Shown here in pieces: positions 1 through 9,369 of a stretch of 64,000 bases of DNA (position 1 is the stretch's first letter; each line of letters starts with the position of its first letter). Made by a program: the position numbers and the translations under genes. This DNA comes from Symbiodinium sp. CCMP2592 (taxonomy: Eukaryota; Sar; Dinophyceae; Suessiales; Symbiodiniaceae). Below the pieces are notes generated by a model that was not told the origin of the DNA, did not search any database, and saw only the letters and a list, made by a program, of their open reading frames with translations. The DNA is taken from NCBI GenBank assembly GCA_905221615.1, contig CAJNDT010001280.1, positions 738,410-802,409 on the forward strand, in the 5' to 3' direction.

Positions 1-569
1 GCAGGCCCGGGAGGGTCATTAGTCGCGGAAGAGTCTCGCCCCCAGGGCGTGCGCGGCCTCGGCCAGAGCAGGCTGGGAGGGTCTTTAGTGGCGGAAGCGT
101 CTCGCCCCCAGGGCGCGCGCGGCCTCGGCCCGAGCAGGCCGGGAGGGTCATTAGTCGCGGAAGAGTCTCGCCCCCAGGGCGCGCGCGGCCTCGGCCAGAG
201 CAGGCCGGGAGGGTCATTAGTCGCGGAAGAGTCTCGCCCCCAGGGCGCGCGCGGCCTCGGCCAGAGCAGGCCGGGAGGGTCATCAGTCGCGGAAGAGTCT
301 CGCCCCCAGGGCGCGCGCGGCCTCGGCCAGAGCAGGCCCGGGAGGATCTTTAGTCGCGGAAGAGTCTCGCCCCCAGTGCGCGCGCGGCCTCGGCCAGAGC
401 AGGCCGGGAGGGTCTTTAGTCGCGGAAGAGTCTCGCCCCCAGTGCGCGCGCGGCCTCGGCCAGAGCAGGCCGGGAGGATCTTTAGTCGCGGAAGAGTCTC
501 GCCCCCAGTGCGCGCGCGGCCTCGGCCAGAGCAGGCCGAGAGGGTCTTTAGTCGCGGAAGAGTCTCGCC
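1..569. repeat. 66-bp minisatellite, about 8.6 copies
   Basis: Near-identical GC-rich units of 66 bp (67 bp where one extra C is present) start at 1, 68, 134, 200, 266, 332, 399, 465 and 531. Because 66 is a multiple of three, the + strand reads as a 22-residue Gly/Arg/Ser-rich repeat over 49-615, and the minus strand is also open. The array continues off the left edge. I regard the ORFs as by-products of the array, although a coding repeat cannot be excluded. Confidence 0.95.
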
Positions 570-570
570 C

Positions 571-792
571 CATGCGTGTTGTGTGTGTGTGTGTGTGGAG
601 AAGGCGGAGGAGTAGGAGGCGGAGGAGAAGGAGGAGAAGGAGGAGAAGGATGAGGAGGAGGAGGAGGAGGAGGAGGAGGAGGAGGAGGCGGGAGCAGCCC
701 CAAAAAGTAAGAACCCCCCACAGTGATGTGGGGAACAACAGCAGCAACAGCAACAACAACAACAGAAACACCTTCAACAGACGCATCAACCA
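571..792. repeat. Simple repeats: (TG)n, (GGA)n, AAC-rich
   Basis: A TG run at about 576-596 is followed by a purine-only GGA/GAG tract at about 598-690 and an AAC/CAG-rich stretch at 725-790. Open frames here on both strands (poly-Arg, poly-Leu, poly-Pro, poly-Asn) are produced by the trinucleotides and are not called as genes. Confidence 0.9.
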
Positions 793-799
793 CAACGAG

Positions 800-2010
800 G
801 GCGACAGGGGCCACGAATACGACAACAACAACAAGATAGCTGGTGCGTCTGCCGCCGCGCGGGGTGTGTAGTTGATTTTGGGGAGGTTTTTTTGGTCAAA
901 AGCTACAAAACCTGAGTATTGCGTGTTTTTCGTCAACAAGACGATGTTTAGGACTTTATGTTTTCTACAGTTTTTTTCGTACTGTTTTTCCTGTGAGGTT
1001 TTTGCGGAAGTGTCGCAAATACCATGCTTTTCGTTTTTGACTTATGTTGATTTTTAGGGTCATTTGGGAAGTTTTTGCCTTGAAGCTTCGAAAACTCGAG
1101 GTTTCATGGTGGACGTTTCCAAAGTGAAGCAACAAGAAACGGCAAGCACGGGTTGACAGAGCAATTGGTAGCGTTTCAAAAGTAAGTCTGCAACGAAGAA
1201 GAAGAACAAAAGAAAGAGAACACAAAAGTCGCAGTCGCATGGACGTCATCACCCCATTCCTAGTGTTCCTTACTATAGTTATAGTATGGTGGGCCCCAAA
1301 ACACTATTTCTAACTATTAAGGCCCCCGTAGTAACATGTGTGCTCTCAGGCCTGTGACGCTTGCCATGGGCACCCCTGCGAGATCTGCGAGGGACTTATA
1401 TGGGTGATGTAGGTATACGGGTCTCTGCTTAAGTCATGTATCGGGCTCTTATAGGCTTTTTCATGGGTTTATCGGGCATGCAAGGGTTTTATGCGGTTTT
1501 CTTGGAATTCTCGTGGAGTGTAAGGGGAACTGGAAGTTTCTAAAGATTAGGGGTCTTTTTGGGTGAATGTGGATCATCAGGCTATCATACTATTTAGGAT
1601 TTAGGGTTTATCTTGGGTTCGCCATGTTCTGACACTCTGGGTCAGACGCTGACTCCCGGACATAGCGAAATAGGGATGTCATGCAAAGCTTATGGCATGT
1701 GAGGGTTAACTTACGGCTTAGGAGTGGTTCTGCTTCACACGGTGTTGCAAAGCTTGTCATGTACTCAGACATAATTTCTCGTGGTCAATGGGGATCTCGA
1801 CAAGTACAGTTTCCAGTGCTTGGAACATCAAGGGACGACATACGTAGGTTCTTCGCTGAGTTATAACTACCCTAACACAAGGTACCCCACTTGTCACTCC
1901 ACGCTTAAACCCTAGCAACCCACTTACTCAATACACCCACCGTCTGACCCAGACAAAACTCTTAATTCCATTAAAGCCCTTACTTAAGTTAAAGAAACCG
2001 CGCAGATGTA
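800..2010. other. Non-coding spacer or intron
   Basis: I see no convincing coding island. A worn family A fold-back fragment lies at about 1262-1334, recognised by the GGGCCCCAAAAC core and an AAGGCCCCC end. The rest is T-rich sequence with scattered TTTAGGG-like heptamers. Confidence 0.5.
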
Positions 2011-2017
2011 GAATCCA

Positions 2018-2129
2018 TATGGGAGTTTCCGAAAATTAGGGGTACCATATTTTGGGGTCCTTATAATAAGGATCCTACTATTTGGGGTACTATATTAGGG
2101 TCCCCCATTTTCGGAAACCCCCATATGAT
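2018..2129. mobile_element. Fold-back element, family B
   Basis: Terminal inverted repeats begin TATGGGAGTTTCCG and end CGGAAACCCCCATAT. The core contains AAGGATCCTACTATTTGGGG. Other copies lie at 2706, 16080, 19126, 34926 and 46153. No coding capacity is visible, as expected of a MITE. Confidence 0.85.
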
Positions 2130-2315
2130 CAGGGCGTTGACTCAGGTTCGGTCGTATCTGCGATTGCTTCAGCTATTGGGCGGCCGGTATTCGCTAAACC
2201 CTCAACTTTAAACACGAAACCGTGAAGCGTGGGGTTTAGGGCGCACATTTTGCAGCTTGGGTTTTGTAGAGCGCGCAGGCCGAAGCCCTAGGCCCTAACC
2301 TTGTACTAAAGTAAA

Positions 2316-2406
2316 AGCCAGAAAGTTGGAATATCATTATCCTAACCCTTCTATGGTAAAATATAGGGTATCCTACCCTGAAACCATATTCCAACTTTCT
2401 GGTGTT
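2316..2406. mobile_element. Fold-back element, family C (diverged)
   Basis: The arms are GCCAGAAAGTTGGAATAT and ATATTCCAACTTTCTGG. This copy lacks the outer CAGTAGAA part seen in the better family C copies at 41406, 46463 and 63593. Confidence 0.8.
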
Positions 2407-2572
2407 CCCTTTAAAGGCGCTGAATCCGCCACCAAAGGCCGAATAGAGAAGCCAAAAACGTATTGTCAATACTGTTCCATAGGCTTCTTATTATCGTTGT
2501 CAACAACAATAGTAATTATGAGTATTTCAGGAGAAGTCCTTTCTAAGTAATAAAGCCCCTGTGTTAAGTGGG

Positions 2573-2667
2573 TGGTTGTCAAAATTATGGTCCCTGTTTG
2601 GGTCCCTATTAAAAAATACGGCACCTAAGATTTAACCCCAAAAAGGTACCCTAATTTTGACAACCAG
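2573..2667. mobile_element. Fold-back element, family D
   Basis: The arms are GGTGGTTGTCAAAATTATGG and TAATTTTGACAACCAGCC, with a GGCACCTAA...TTTA core. It shares its ends with copies at 11692, 27603, 40713 and 42690. No flanking exon is visible here. Confidence 0.85.
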
Positions 2668-2705
2668 CCAAAAAGTCCTTGAAACAGGAACCCTAAGCCC
2701 GAAGG

Positions 2706-2796
2706 GGACCTTGTTTGGGGGTCCTTATAATAAGGATCCTACTATTTAGGGTACTATATTAGGGTCCCCTGTTTCGGAAATTTCGGAAACCCCCAA
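2706..2796. mobile_element. Fold-back element, family B (left end eroded)
   Basis: It shares the core AAGGATCCTACTATTTAGGG and a right arm ending GGAAACCCCCA with the full copy at 2018. The left arm is degraded. Confidence 0.7.
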
Positions 2797-2997
2797 AGAA
2801 GTCAATGTCGGGGTCTTTCTTTCGTGGTCTGCGTCTCGAACCTCTCTTAGGCTGCCGTTCGTCTGTATACAAGGTGCTGAACACTTTATGTCTTCCCTTT
2901 TATCCGGCTTTCTGGGGTTTTAAAATGTGGGGTTTGAGGTTTGGGGCTTAGAGTCACTAGGGTTGAGTTTTCAGGGTTTCGAGGTTGGGGCACAGAC

Positions 2998-3094
2998 CCT
3001 AAACCCTAAAGCCTAAACCCTAAACCCTAAAACCTAAAGCCTAAACCCTAAACCCTAAAACCTAAAGCCTAAACCCTAAACCCTAAACCGAAAC
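2998..3094. repeat. Telomere-like array with 28-bp period
   Basis: The phrase CCTAAAGCC followed by two CCCTAAA units recurs about every 28 bp for three turns. It is a small higher-order repeat built from heptamers. Confidence 0.7.
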
Positions 3095-3111
3095 TCAAGC
3101 CCTCCAATCCC

Positions 3112-3157
3112 GAAGGGCAACCCCAAGCAGTCAACGATCTTCAACGCCTCTTTAATC
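3112..3157 (+). CDS. Candidate exon, unknown product
   Basis: A short open stretch reads QPQAVNDLQRLFN and is followed by a good donor, GTAAAC. It lies directly upstream of a family G fold-back element. The product is not recognised and the island is short. Confidence 0.3.
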
Positions 3158-3167
3158 GTAAACCCTA

Positions 3168-3266
3168 CCTGGACTTTAAGGAACCTACCTCTTTAGGGTT
3201 CCCTGATATGATTGCTTTATGTAAGTCCTTAAAAAGGCAGGTTACTTGGGGCTAAGGTAAGCCTGC
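3168..3266. mobile_element. Fold-back element, family G
   Basis: It has the ends ACCTGGACTTTAAGGAACC and GGCAGGTTACTTGGGGC, with a GATATGATT-like core. Related copies lie at 28722, 31848 and 34012, with a looser relative at 20910. Confidence 0.65.
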
Positions 3267-3269
3267 AGG

Positions 3270-3715
3270 GACTTGGGCTGGTTGGGGGTTGATCCACAGT
3301 AGGGTTCTCTGTTTGCACCACTACCTCGATTCAGGGCTCTGGCTTTTTGTTTAGGACTCAATGGTGTGGGCTTCGGCTGTAGGGTTATTTATGGAGACTC
3401 TACACCCAGAACCCTAAACCCCTACACCCCAGAACCCGACACCCCAGGACCCTAAACCCTGACTCCCTACACACCCCTACCAACCTGCCACCCTACCCTA
3501 AGCCCTAAACCCTATTTCCTGAAGCCCTAAAATCCTAAACCCCCAAAATACCCTAAACAGTAAGGCCCTAAAGCCCTAAAATCCCAAGACCCCTAAAAGA
3601 CCCTAAACCCGAAAATCCTAACATCCTAAAGCCCGAAAGCCGTTAAAATACCCGAAGAAGGCACCAGAAACCCCAGATTAGGGTTCCTCTTTAAAGGGAT
3701 CCTTCAAGGGATCTA
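3270..3715. other. Heptamer-rich spacer
   Basis: Degenerate CCCTAAA/CCCTAAAAC runs dominate. I see no gene here. Confidence 0.5.
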
Positions 3716-3716
3716 T

Positions 3717-3932
3717 AGTAGGGGTCTATGATATACCTTAACCTCCCAAAACCTACTTTTTTGTAGGGTCCCCATATTTTCCATATTAGGGTTTAAATAA
3801 GAACCTACAAAAAAATAGGGTTTGGTAGTTTAAGGTATCCCGTAATTGAGGAATATACCATTCAAACAGAGAAGGATCCTTATCATATAATATTCCTTAA
3901 ATATACGCGCTCCAACTTTCTGGAGTTCCCTT
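3717..3932. mobile_element. Composite fold-back element, E inside F-like flanks
   Basis: Family E arms (ACCTTAACCTCCCAAAACC and GGTTTGGTAGTTTAAGGT) enclose a short centre. They are followed by the same AATTGAGGAATATACCATTC tail as the composite at 5231. The outer F-type ends are worn here. The shared structure indicates a composite that was copied as a unit. Confidence 0.7.
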
Positions 3933-3934
3933 TA

Positions 3935-4055
3935 GGGGGGCCTTATCGGAGCCCTGGCCCAAGGCGTTGGTCCCAGGTTCGGCCCGGCGACTCGGCGTCA
4001 AAGCGGTGCGGAGGAAGGCCGCGGGCGGCCAGCCCTTCAGGCGGCTCGGGCTTTT
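3935..4055 (+). CDS. GC-rich candidate exon, unknown product
   Basis: A GC-rich island stands out against AT-richer heptamer sequence. Two frames are open; one gives GSARRLGVKAVRRKA after a CCCAG acceptor. Frame and product are uncertain. Confidence 0.3.
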
Positions 4056-4448
4056 GGGTTTTTTTTTGGGTTAATATAGGGTATTTACAGTTTTTTGGGT
4101 TTTTGGGTTTTAGGGATTTAAAGGTTTTTAGGGTTTTTGGGCATTTAAGGGATTTTAAGGTTTGGGGTTTAGGGTTTTAAGGGGGCTTTTTGAGGGGTTT
4201 TTGAGGGTTTTTAGGGCAGCTTAAGGTTTAGGTCAGGTTAGGGTTTAGGGCAATTTAGAGTTTAGAGCAGTTTAGAGCTTATCGGGGTTTAGGGTTTATA
4301 GGGATTCAGGCTGCGTTATATTGCGGATCGGGATTTATTGGCTGGTGTGGAATTTAGTTTTCCCCAAACAGTGTGGTAACACTATGAGGGTTTGGTGCTT
4401 TTAAGTCAAGAGAGTTGATTGAGTGGGTCGGGCGGTGTGACGGCAAAT

Positions 4449-4586
4449 ATGGTCTCCGCGTCCCGCTATCTACAGCAAGTGCTGTTTGGACCACAATCTC
4501 CAGGCCCGGTGGTTCCTAAACCCGAAACTCCGAACAACCTTAATGAAGCAAGATTTCGTCAGATTGCATACGATTTCTTATCGTGA
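4449..4586 (+). CDS. Small ORF or first exon, unknown product
   Basis: From ATG at 4449 the frame runs 45 codons to TGA. It begins MVSASRYLQQVLFG and ends FRQIAYDFLS, with ordinary amino-acid composition. It could be a complete microprotein, or a first exon using the GTGATC at its end as donor. No family was recognised. Confidence 0.35.
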   Translation: MVSASRYLQQVLFGPQSPGPVVPKPETPNNLNEARFRQIAYDFLS

Positions 4587-4871
4587 TCTAAGGAATATTG
4601 CTTGGTCAACGGGTGGTTTGGCAGTCTCGGCAAGTCGAAACATTGCAACGCACCATATGCCACCACCACGGGTAACACCCTGTAGAAGATGTGAAGTTGT
4701 CTAGCTCAAAGAAGCCGCAAAGACCACACACCCCAAGCAACGGCGCCCTACATCCTAAACTCTAGCAAAAAAGCAACCAAGCTCTAAACCCTAAAGACTA
4801 AACAGCGAAGCCATGCTAAGCCCAAGACCACGACAATAAAATCCCTAAACCCAAAACCCTTATAGAAGCCG

Positions 4872-5068
4872 CCATGGCACCCCATATTGAACCCTTTAGA
4901 TCCCGTAACGGAACCCCCCCTAAACCCCTGAAGTTTTTTTGCAGGTACATGAACCCTAAACTTCTTAAACCATGGGAACCCCCTATCGAACCCTTTTAGA
5001 TCCCGTAACGGAACCCTAAACCCTAAACCCTAAACCCCCCTAAAACCCCTGAAGTTTTTTGCAGGTGG
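4872..5068. repeat. Tandem duplication carrying a 3' splice-site-like end
   Basis: Two copies of a roughly 75-95 bp segment (4872-4947 and 4972-5068) share TTTAGATCCCGTAACGGAAC and end in CCCCTGAAGTTTTTTGCAGG. Only the second copy is followed by an open coding island, so one acceptor appears to be a duplicate of the other. Confidence 0.7.
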
Positions 5069-5145
5069 GCCCGCTTGAAGGAAGCGGCAGTGATTGCCAG
5101 GGCAAAGGTCGCTGAGAGGGCCAAGGTTCCGGGGGCCTTCCGCCT
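5067..5145 (+). CDS. Candidate exon, Ala/Lys-rich helix
   Basis: After the acceptor TTTTTTGCAG the frame reads WARLKEAAVIARAKVAERAK, an amphipathic helix-like segment, followed by a GTTCCG donor or further open frame. The product is not recognised. Confidence 0.45.
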
Positions 5146-5230
5146 CCCCAGAGACTCCGGGCTTAGGGTTTAGGGTTTAGTATAGGGTTTAGGGTTTAGG
5201 GTTTAGGGAGGAATATACCATTCAATTATA

Positions 5231-5452
5231 GTAAGATCCCCAGAGACTCCAATACCTTAACCTACCAAAACCTACTTTTTTGTAGGGTCCCTATATTTTC
5301 CACATATTTGGGTTTATAATCAGAACCTACAAAAAAGTAGGGTTTGGTAGTTTAAGGTATCCCGTAATTGAGGAGTATACCATTCAAATATAGTAGGATC
5401 CTTATCATGATTTGTTAGAATATTCCTTAATTACGCGCTATTGGAGTCTCTG
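5231..5452. mobile_element. Family E nested in family F
   Basis: The outer F ends CCCAGAGACTCCAATA and ATTGGAGTCTCTGGG enclose a complete family E unit at about 5246-5362. The E arms are ACCTTAACCTACCAAAACC and its inverse. The same E-plus-tail arrangement occurs at 3717. Confidence 0.85.
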
Positions 5453-5459
5453 GGTCTTC

Positions 5460-5690
5460 TTCTCCTGCTACTTGTGATACCAATGCCACTACTGTATCAC
5501 GAAGCCTCATTACTACTATTGTTACTACTATAACTATGACTGGTCTTGTTACTGTTGGGGGTGATTGCGACTGCACTTGCTGTTGCTGGTGAAATTACTA
5601 TTACCAGTGCCATTTCGGTTGATTTTGCGATGACTGTTCCTGCTTTATTACAGTTACAATGATTGTTACCAGTACAATGTTGGTTCAAGC
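5460..5690. repeat. ACT/GTT trinucleotide-rich stretch
   Basis: Imperfect ACT and TGT triplets dominate. The minus-strand open frame here has a composition set by the triplets and is not called. Confidence 0.6.
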
Positions 5691-5696
5691 TCTAAT

Positions 5697-5770
5697 CATA
5701 GGGGCCGAAAGAAGTACCATTATAGGATAGTGGCCGCCAAACCCTATTCTAATTATCAAGGCCATTGGGT
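5697..5770. mobile_element. Fold-back fragment, family A
   Basis: It begins ATAGGGGCCGAA and ends AAACCCTATTCTAATTATCA with AGGCC, matching the ends of family A copies at 7258 and 12184. It is truncated relative to them. Confidence 0.6.
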
Positions 5771-5965
5771 TACTTTTTCTGAACAATCAGACCTATGCTG
5801 GGTTAGTGTTCTTAGCTCAGGGGATCGAAGGGTGCCCCCAACAGAGTCCAATGAAGCCGTAAGTACGCCTACGCTAGGCATCAAGGGCCTAGGGTTGAGG
5901 GTTTAGGGTGTATGGATGTGTAGGGTCTAGAGTTTAGGGCTAGGACTTGGCGCTTGGGCCCCCAG

Positions 5966-6048
5966 AGAGTCGACCTAGCCCTTCGTTCAGGAAACCGCCT
6001 TGCACTATTATACGGGGCGCGCTTGTCGGCGTCTCGTGCTGCTTCCAA
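5966..6048 (+). CDS. Candidate exon, unknown product
   Basis: Acceptor GCCCCCAG and donor GTGTTC bound an open stretch reading RVDLALRSGNRLALLYGARL and then Ser/Ala-rich residues. The length is typical of the islands here. No family was recognised. Confidence 0.4.
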
Positions 6049-6138
6049 GTGTTCTTTCCCTAAGCCCTTAACCCTAGACCCAAGCATAAAGGGAAGACGT
6101 GAAGTTCACATAGGAGCATGTTATCTGTTCTCCCTCAG

Positions 6139-6176
6139 CGTCAATTTCCCGGAGCGGGCGAGTTCAACTCGAGTTC
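6139..6176 (+). CDS. Candidate 38-bp exon
   Basis: Acceptor TTCTCCCTCAG and donor GTAAAG bound a short open piece reading RQFPGAGEFNSS. Both sites are close to consensus, but the piece is very short. Confidence 0.35.
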
Positions 6177-6251
6177 GTAAAGCTTCGGCTGTAATCACTG
6201 CAATCCAAACGAGTGGCAACCAAAGCAACCACATCAGAGCATGACCAGCCG

Positions 6252-6575
6252 TCCAATCACGATGAGCCTTGAACCCTAAACCCTAAACCTCCAATCACGA
6301 TGAGCCTTGAAGCCTAAACCCTAAACTTCCAATCACGATGAGCCTTGAAGCCTAAACCCTAAACTTCCAATCACGATGAGCCTTGAACCCTAAACCCTAA
6401 ACCTCCAATCACGATGAGCCTTGAACCCTAAACCCTAAACCTCCAATCACAATGAGCCTTGAACCCTAAACCCTAAACCTCCAATCACGATGAGCCTTGA
6501 AGCCTAAACCCTAAACTTCCAATCACGATGAGCCTTGAACCCTAAACCCTAAACCTCCAATCACGATGAGCCTTG
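6252..6575. repeat. 38-bp tandem repeat, about 8.5 copies
   Basis: Units starting TCCAATCACGATGAGCCTTG begin every 38 bp from 6252 to 6556, and each ends in two CCCTAAA-type heptamers. Some units carry AGCCTAAA instead of ACCCTAAA. There is no spacer variation, so it is not a CRISPR array. Confidence 0.95.
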
Positions 6576-6586
6576 CCCTTGACTAG

Positions 6587-6810
6587 GTGCGGAAGCTCCA
6601 CGGCAAAGCTAAAGCTGCACGGACAGTGGCCATCGAGATTTTTCGACACTGGCAGCCCCCCGCAGTCTCCAGAATGGCGCACTGTCGGCGGATTTTCCCA
6701 GCGCAGTCGGAGGACTCGGACAGCCTGCGGAGTGTTCCGCCGCCTCCGTTGCCAGTACCAGCGCCTCCGCCCATGACCGCGGGGCCCTCAGGGGTCATGG
6801 GGCTGAGCAG
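6587..6810 (+). CDS. Candidate exon, Pro-rich C-terminal half
   Basis: After a GACTAG acceptor the frame is open for about 75 codons. It reads RKLHGKAKAARTVAIEIFRH near the start and a run of Pro near the end. It stops being coding-like at GCGTGAG, which would be a GC-type donor. An overlapping frame is also open. The function is not recognised. Confidence 0.45.
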
Positions 6811-7074
6811 GCGTGAGGGTTTTATTTCGGGGTGTAGGATTTAGGATGGTTTAGGGTTTCTAGGGGCTGCATGCGCTTCAGAAGTTTTTGGCCAGATGTT
6901 TGTTCAGGGTTTCCTTCGGAGTGTTGCTCCAAGGGTCTGCTTCGCGTAGTCGGTCCTTGCGAGGGCTGTAAAGATGCCGAGACGACGATGATTCTGATGA
7001 TGCTAACGATCGGTGAGGATGATGATGACCCTAATGACGACTGATGATGATGATGATGATGGGGTTGTCGTCGT

Positions 7075-7190
7075 GGTCAGGCTTGACGCGGCTCGGCTTG
7101 GGGTCGGCTTGGCTTGCCTTGGTTTGGCTTGGCCTGGCCTTCGTTTTCTTGGGCAGGGCTGGGCTTTTGGCTTTGCCTGGCTTGCGACCC
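7075..7190. repeat. TTGGC-type degenerate pentamer tract
   Basis: GGCTTGGCTT-like pentamers run through this stretch after a GAT-rich triplet tract at about 6985-7065. The several ORFs covering it are low-complexity. Confidence 0.7.
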
Positions 7191-7194
7191 TGAA

Positions 7195-7254
7195 AGCACC
7201 GACCAAAACCCAAGACTACAATGGAACCCGTGCAGAGTTGCTGTGCGCTCTACT
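7195..7254 (+). CDS. Candidate exon upstream of a family A element
   Basis: The frame reads KTQDYNGTRAELLCALL and ends at CTACT followed by GTAGAAG, which is the left edge of the fold-back element at 7258. A downstream open piece starts at 7373 after AAAAG, but two frames compete there, so the join is less secure than at other sites. Confidence 0.35.
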
Positions 7255-7255
7255 G

Positions 7256-7355
7256 TAGAAGCCTCAATAATTGACAATACTATTTTGGGGGGTCCTCAAT
7301 ATATTTCTAGTACAATGGGCCCCAAAACCCTATTCTCATTATTGAGGCCCTTATA
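7256..7355. mobile_element. Fold-back element, family A
   Basis: The arms are GAAGCCTCAATAATTGACAA and ATTATTGAGGCCC, with cores TACTATTTTGGGGGGTCC and GGGCCCCAAAACCC. It sits between two coding-like islands and may be an intron. Confidence 0.8.
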
Positions 7356-7372
7356 CTACGTCCTGCGAAAAG

Positions 7373-7455
7373 CCCCTCAAAGCCCAGGCCCTGCCGCGCC
7401 AGCGCGCGGCTTCCAAGCCCGTCCAGGTCGTGGAACCAAGTCCAAACTTCCAGAT
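7373..7455 (+). CDS. Candidate exon between families A and J
   Basis: The open stretch includes ALPRQRAASKPVQVVEPS in one frame and an Arg/Ser-rich reading in another. It ends at CAGAT followed by GTAGGAACCTG, the edge of a family J element. Confidence 0.3.
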
Positions 7456-7617
7456 GTAGGAACCTGATTAAAGGTTTAAGGGTTTGCGGCTTCGGGTTTT
7501 AGTGTTTAGGGTTTAGGGAACCTGGTTAAGAAACCTTGGGCTTATAACCCCCAAAATAGTATGATTCATGTAAGGAACCCCAATAAGGGCCCAAGGTTGC
7601 TTGATCAGGTTCCTGCC
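7456..7617. mobile_element. Fold-back elements, family J, two left ends
   Basis: A J left end (GTAGGAACCTGATTAAAGG) at 7456 is followed at about 7518 by a complete J unit. The complete unit runs GGAACCTGGTTAAGAAACC to GGTTGCTTGATCAGGTTCC. Other copies lie at 19910 and 29738. Confidence 0.75.
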
Positions 7618-7883
7618 CATCAATACTCAACCCCCTCGAGCCCTAAACCTAAGGCCCTTTTTGCAATAGCAATATAATATACATTAATGTACCCAAGGCC
7701 TCTAACCCCAAAGCCCACGCAAAGCTTGTTCCGTAGGCTTCGTCTTTCATGGTACTAGACCTAGACTGGACTAGACTACACTATGCTACACGCTGAACTG
7801 TCTGTTATATTATGCTGTACTATACCAGGATATACTACATGTGCTATCTATACATTGTACATTATACAGCAAACCTGAAAGTA

Positions 7884-7990
7884 GATCCCGTCGAGCCCTG
7901 CTTTCCCTTGAGCCCGCGGTGCAGATGCTGCAGTCCGTCGTGCACTCCTTCATGTCTTCCAAATTCCTGGGCGGGAAGGGGCTGTGTCTT
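7884..7990 (+). CDS. Candidate exon, unknown product
   Basis: The frame reads SRRALLSLEPAVQMLQSVVH and continues through SFMSSKFLGGKG, a helix-like segment. The right edge is unclear, with no strong donor before GTGTCT. Confidence 0.4.
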
Positions 7991-8444
7991 GGACTTGGGT
8001 GTTTTGTTTTGCATATGATTAGGTTGTTATTGTACTAGTAGGGTTTAAAAGATTTCGTTTTCTTGTAAAGCTCACATCCATAAGGATCCTTTCTTCTTTC
8101 CTAATCAACGGAGACCCAGGTGTGACTGCCCTGAGCTCATATGCCGTGAGAAAAGAGGCCGCATTGTGGGCCCACTCACTTCGTGGTTTAGGGTTAAATT
8201 TAAAGTTTTAGAACTTAACGAGGGTAAGTCGGCATACAGCATGAAACAGATTGCTGCACTTCGAGGATCAATGAAGGTTCTTGAGGTAACATACTTACTG
8301 ACTCGCTTGACCCTCTAAGTATGATAGAATTGCTACAAAAAGTACTCCGCAAATGATTGGTCTTCTGGCTTTTTCTAACCTCACCAAACTGGTTGTTATA
8401 GTGCACTATGGCTATTGTGGACCTAAGGGGCCTACAAGCGGTTT

Positions 8445-8530
8445 ATAGGTTAGGTACGGCCCCCACTCAGTAATAGTTGAATTATATTCATAATAGATAT
8501 AGTAGGACCTTAATGGTAGCCCGTATCTGG
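8445..8530. mobile_element. Fold-back element, family M (partial)
   Basis: It begins TACGGCCCCCACTCAGTAAT, matching the arms of the M copies at 35077 and 39073. The other end is lost. Confidence 0.65.
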
Positions 8531-8546
8531 CTTAAAATCAGAGGGG

Positions 8547-8668
8547 AGTAGGAGGGACCCTTAATGGGGACCCCTGGGTCCTTATAATGGGCTATATATG
8601 ATGGGTACATAATAGCGATATTAAGAGTACATACCTAGGGGCCCTTATTAAGGGTCCCTCCTTTTAAC
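8547..8668. mobile_element. Fold-back element, family L
   Basis: The arms are AGGAGGGACCCTTAATGGGG and its inverse ending AAGGGTCCCTCCTTTTAACC, with an internal GGGCTATATATGATGGGTAC. A second copy lies at 21716. Confidence 0.8.
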
Positions 8669-8807
8669 CTTGGATTGAAGGCTTTGGGGTTTAAGGGCTC
8701 GTGACATACAAGTAAGAGTCTCGCATGTGTAGGGTTCGCGATTCAAGGCAGATTTGTTTTGTTTCTGGGTGCAGCGTGTGTGTCTTGTTTTCTGGCCTTG
8801 CAATGAG

Positions 8808-8872
8808 AATCGTGGAAACAATGCTCACAGCGCTGCTTGGCAAACTTGCAGCTGATACTACGACTTTGCGAG
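8808..8872 (+). CDS. Candidate exon, unknown product
   Basis: Between an ATGAG acceptor and a GTCCCT donor the frame reads IVETMLTALLGKLAADTTTL. It may join the hydrophobic island at 9023. Confidence 0.4.
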
Positions 8873-9022
8873 GTCCCTCCATCATCGAACCGCATCCCTT
8901 CGGACTACAGCGTGCAAAGACCTGAACCCCAGCCCTAAATCCAATTCTCCGACCTGAAGAACTGTTCAGTACTCCATGCTGAAAGAAGTTTACGGCCTGT
9001 GCAAAGAACCTGTGCATCACAG

Positions 9023-9076
9023 AAGTTATTGATCAGCATGTTCATGGACGTCACCGGCATTTCCGTCCCACTCATC
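9023..9076 (+). CDS. Candidate exon, hydrophobic
   Basis: Acceptor GTGCATCACAG and donor GTAGGG bound 18 codons reading KLLISMFMDVTGISVPLI, a membrane-like segment. Confidence 0.4.
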
Positions 9077-9301
9077 GTAGGGGCGCCCCGAAGTCCCAAA
9101 GCCACGCTCCCCAAACCTCTAGCGCAACCCAACCCCAACACCACAAACCACCATCAGAAGCGAACTCCCTAGCCCGAGCCGCCCCAGCCTAGACCTCCCT
9201 GAGGGCCTGTGCTTGTATGAGTATAGACAACACACCCCACAACCCTTTTCCAATGATTCAGGCCCTTATGTTACTCCCATGACTCCCCAGCCCTGTCGCA
9301 G

Positions 9302-9364
9302 GCAGCATGACGTGATGAATGAAAGGAGCGTGATCAACGCCTTTCCGTACAGAGATCCCGGGCC
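9302..9364 (+). CDS. Candidate exon, unknown product
   Basis: Acceptor CCTGTCGCAG and donor GTAATA bound an open stretch reading QHDVMNERSVINAFPYRD. Confidence 0.4.
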
Positions 9365-9369
9365 GTAAT

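Noticed and set aside
49-939. Long ORFs on both strands over the 66-bp satellite and triplet repeats
   Set aside because: Composition and open frames are dictated by the repeat units; no splice context or domain.
6252-6575. CRISPR-like array
   Set aside because: Repeats are directly adjacent with no unique spacers, in a eukaryotic context.
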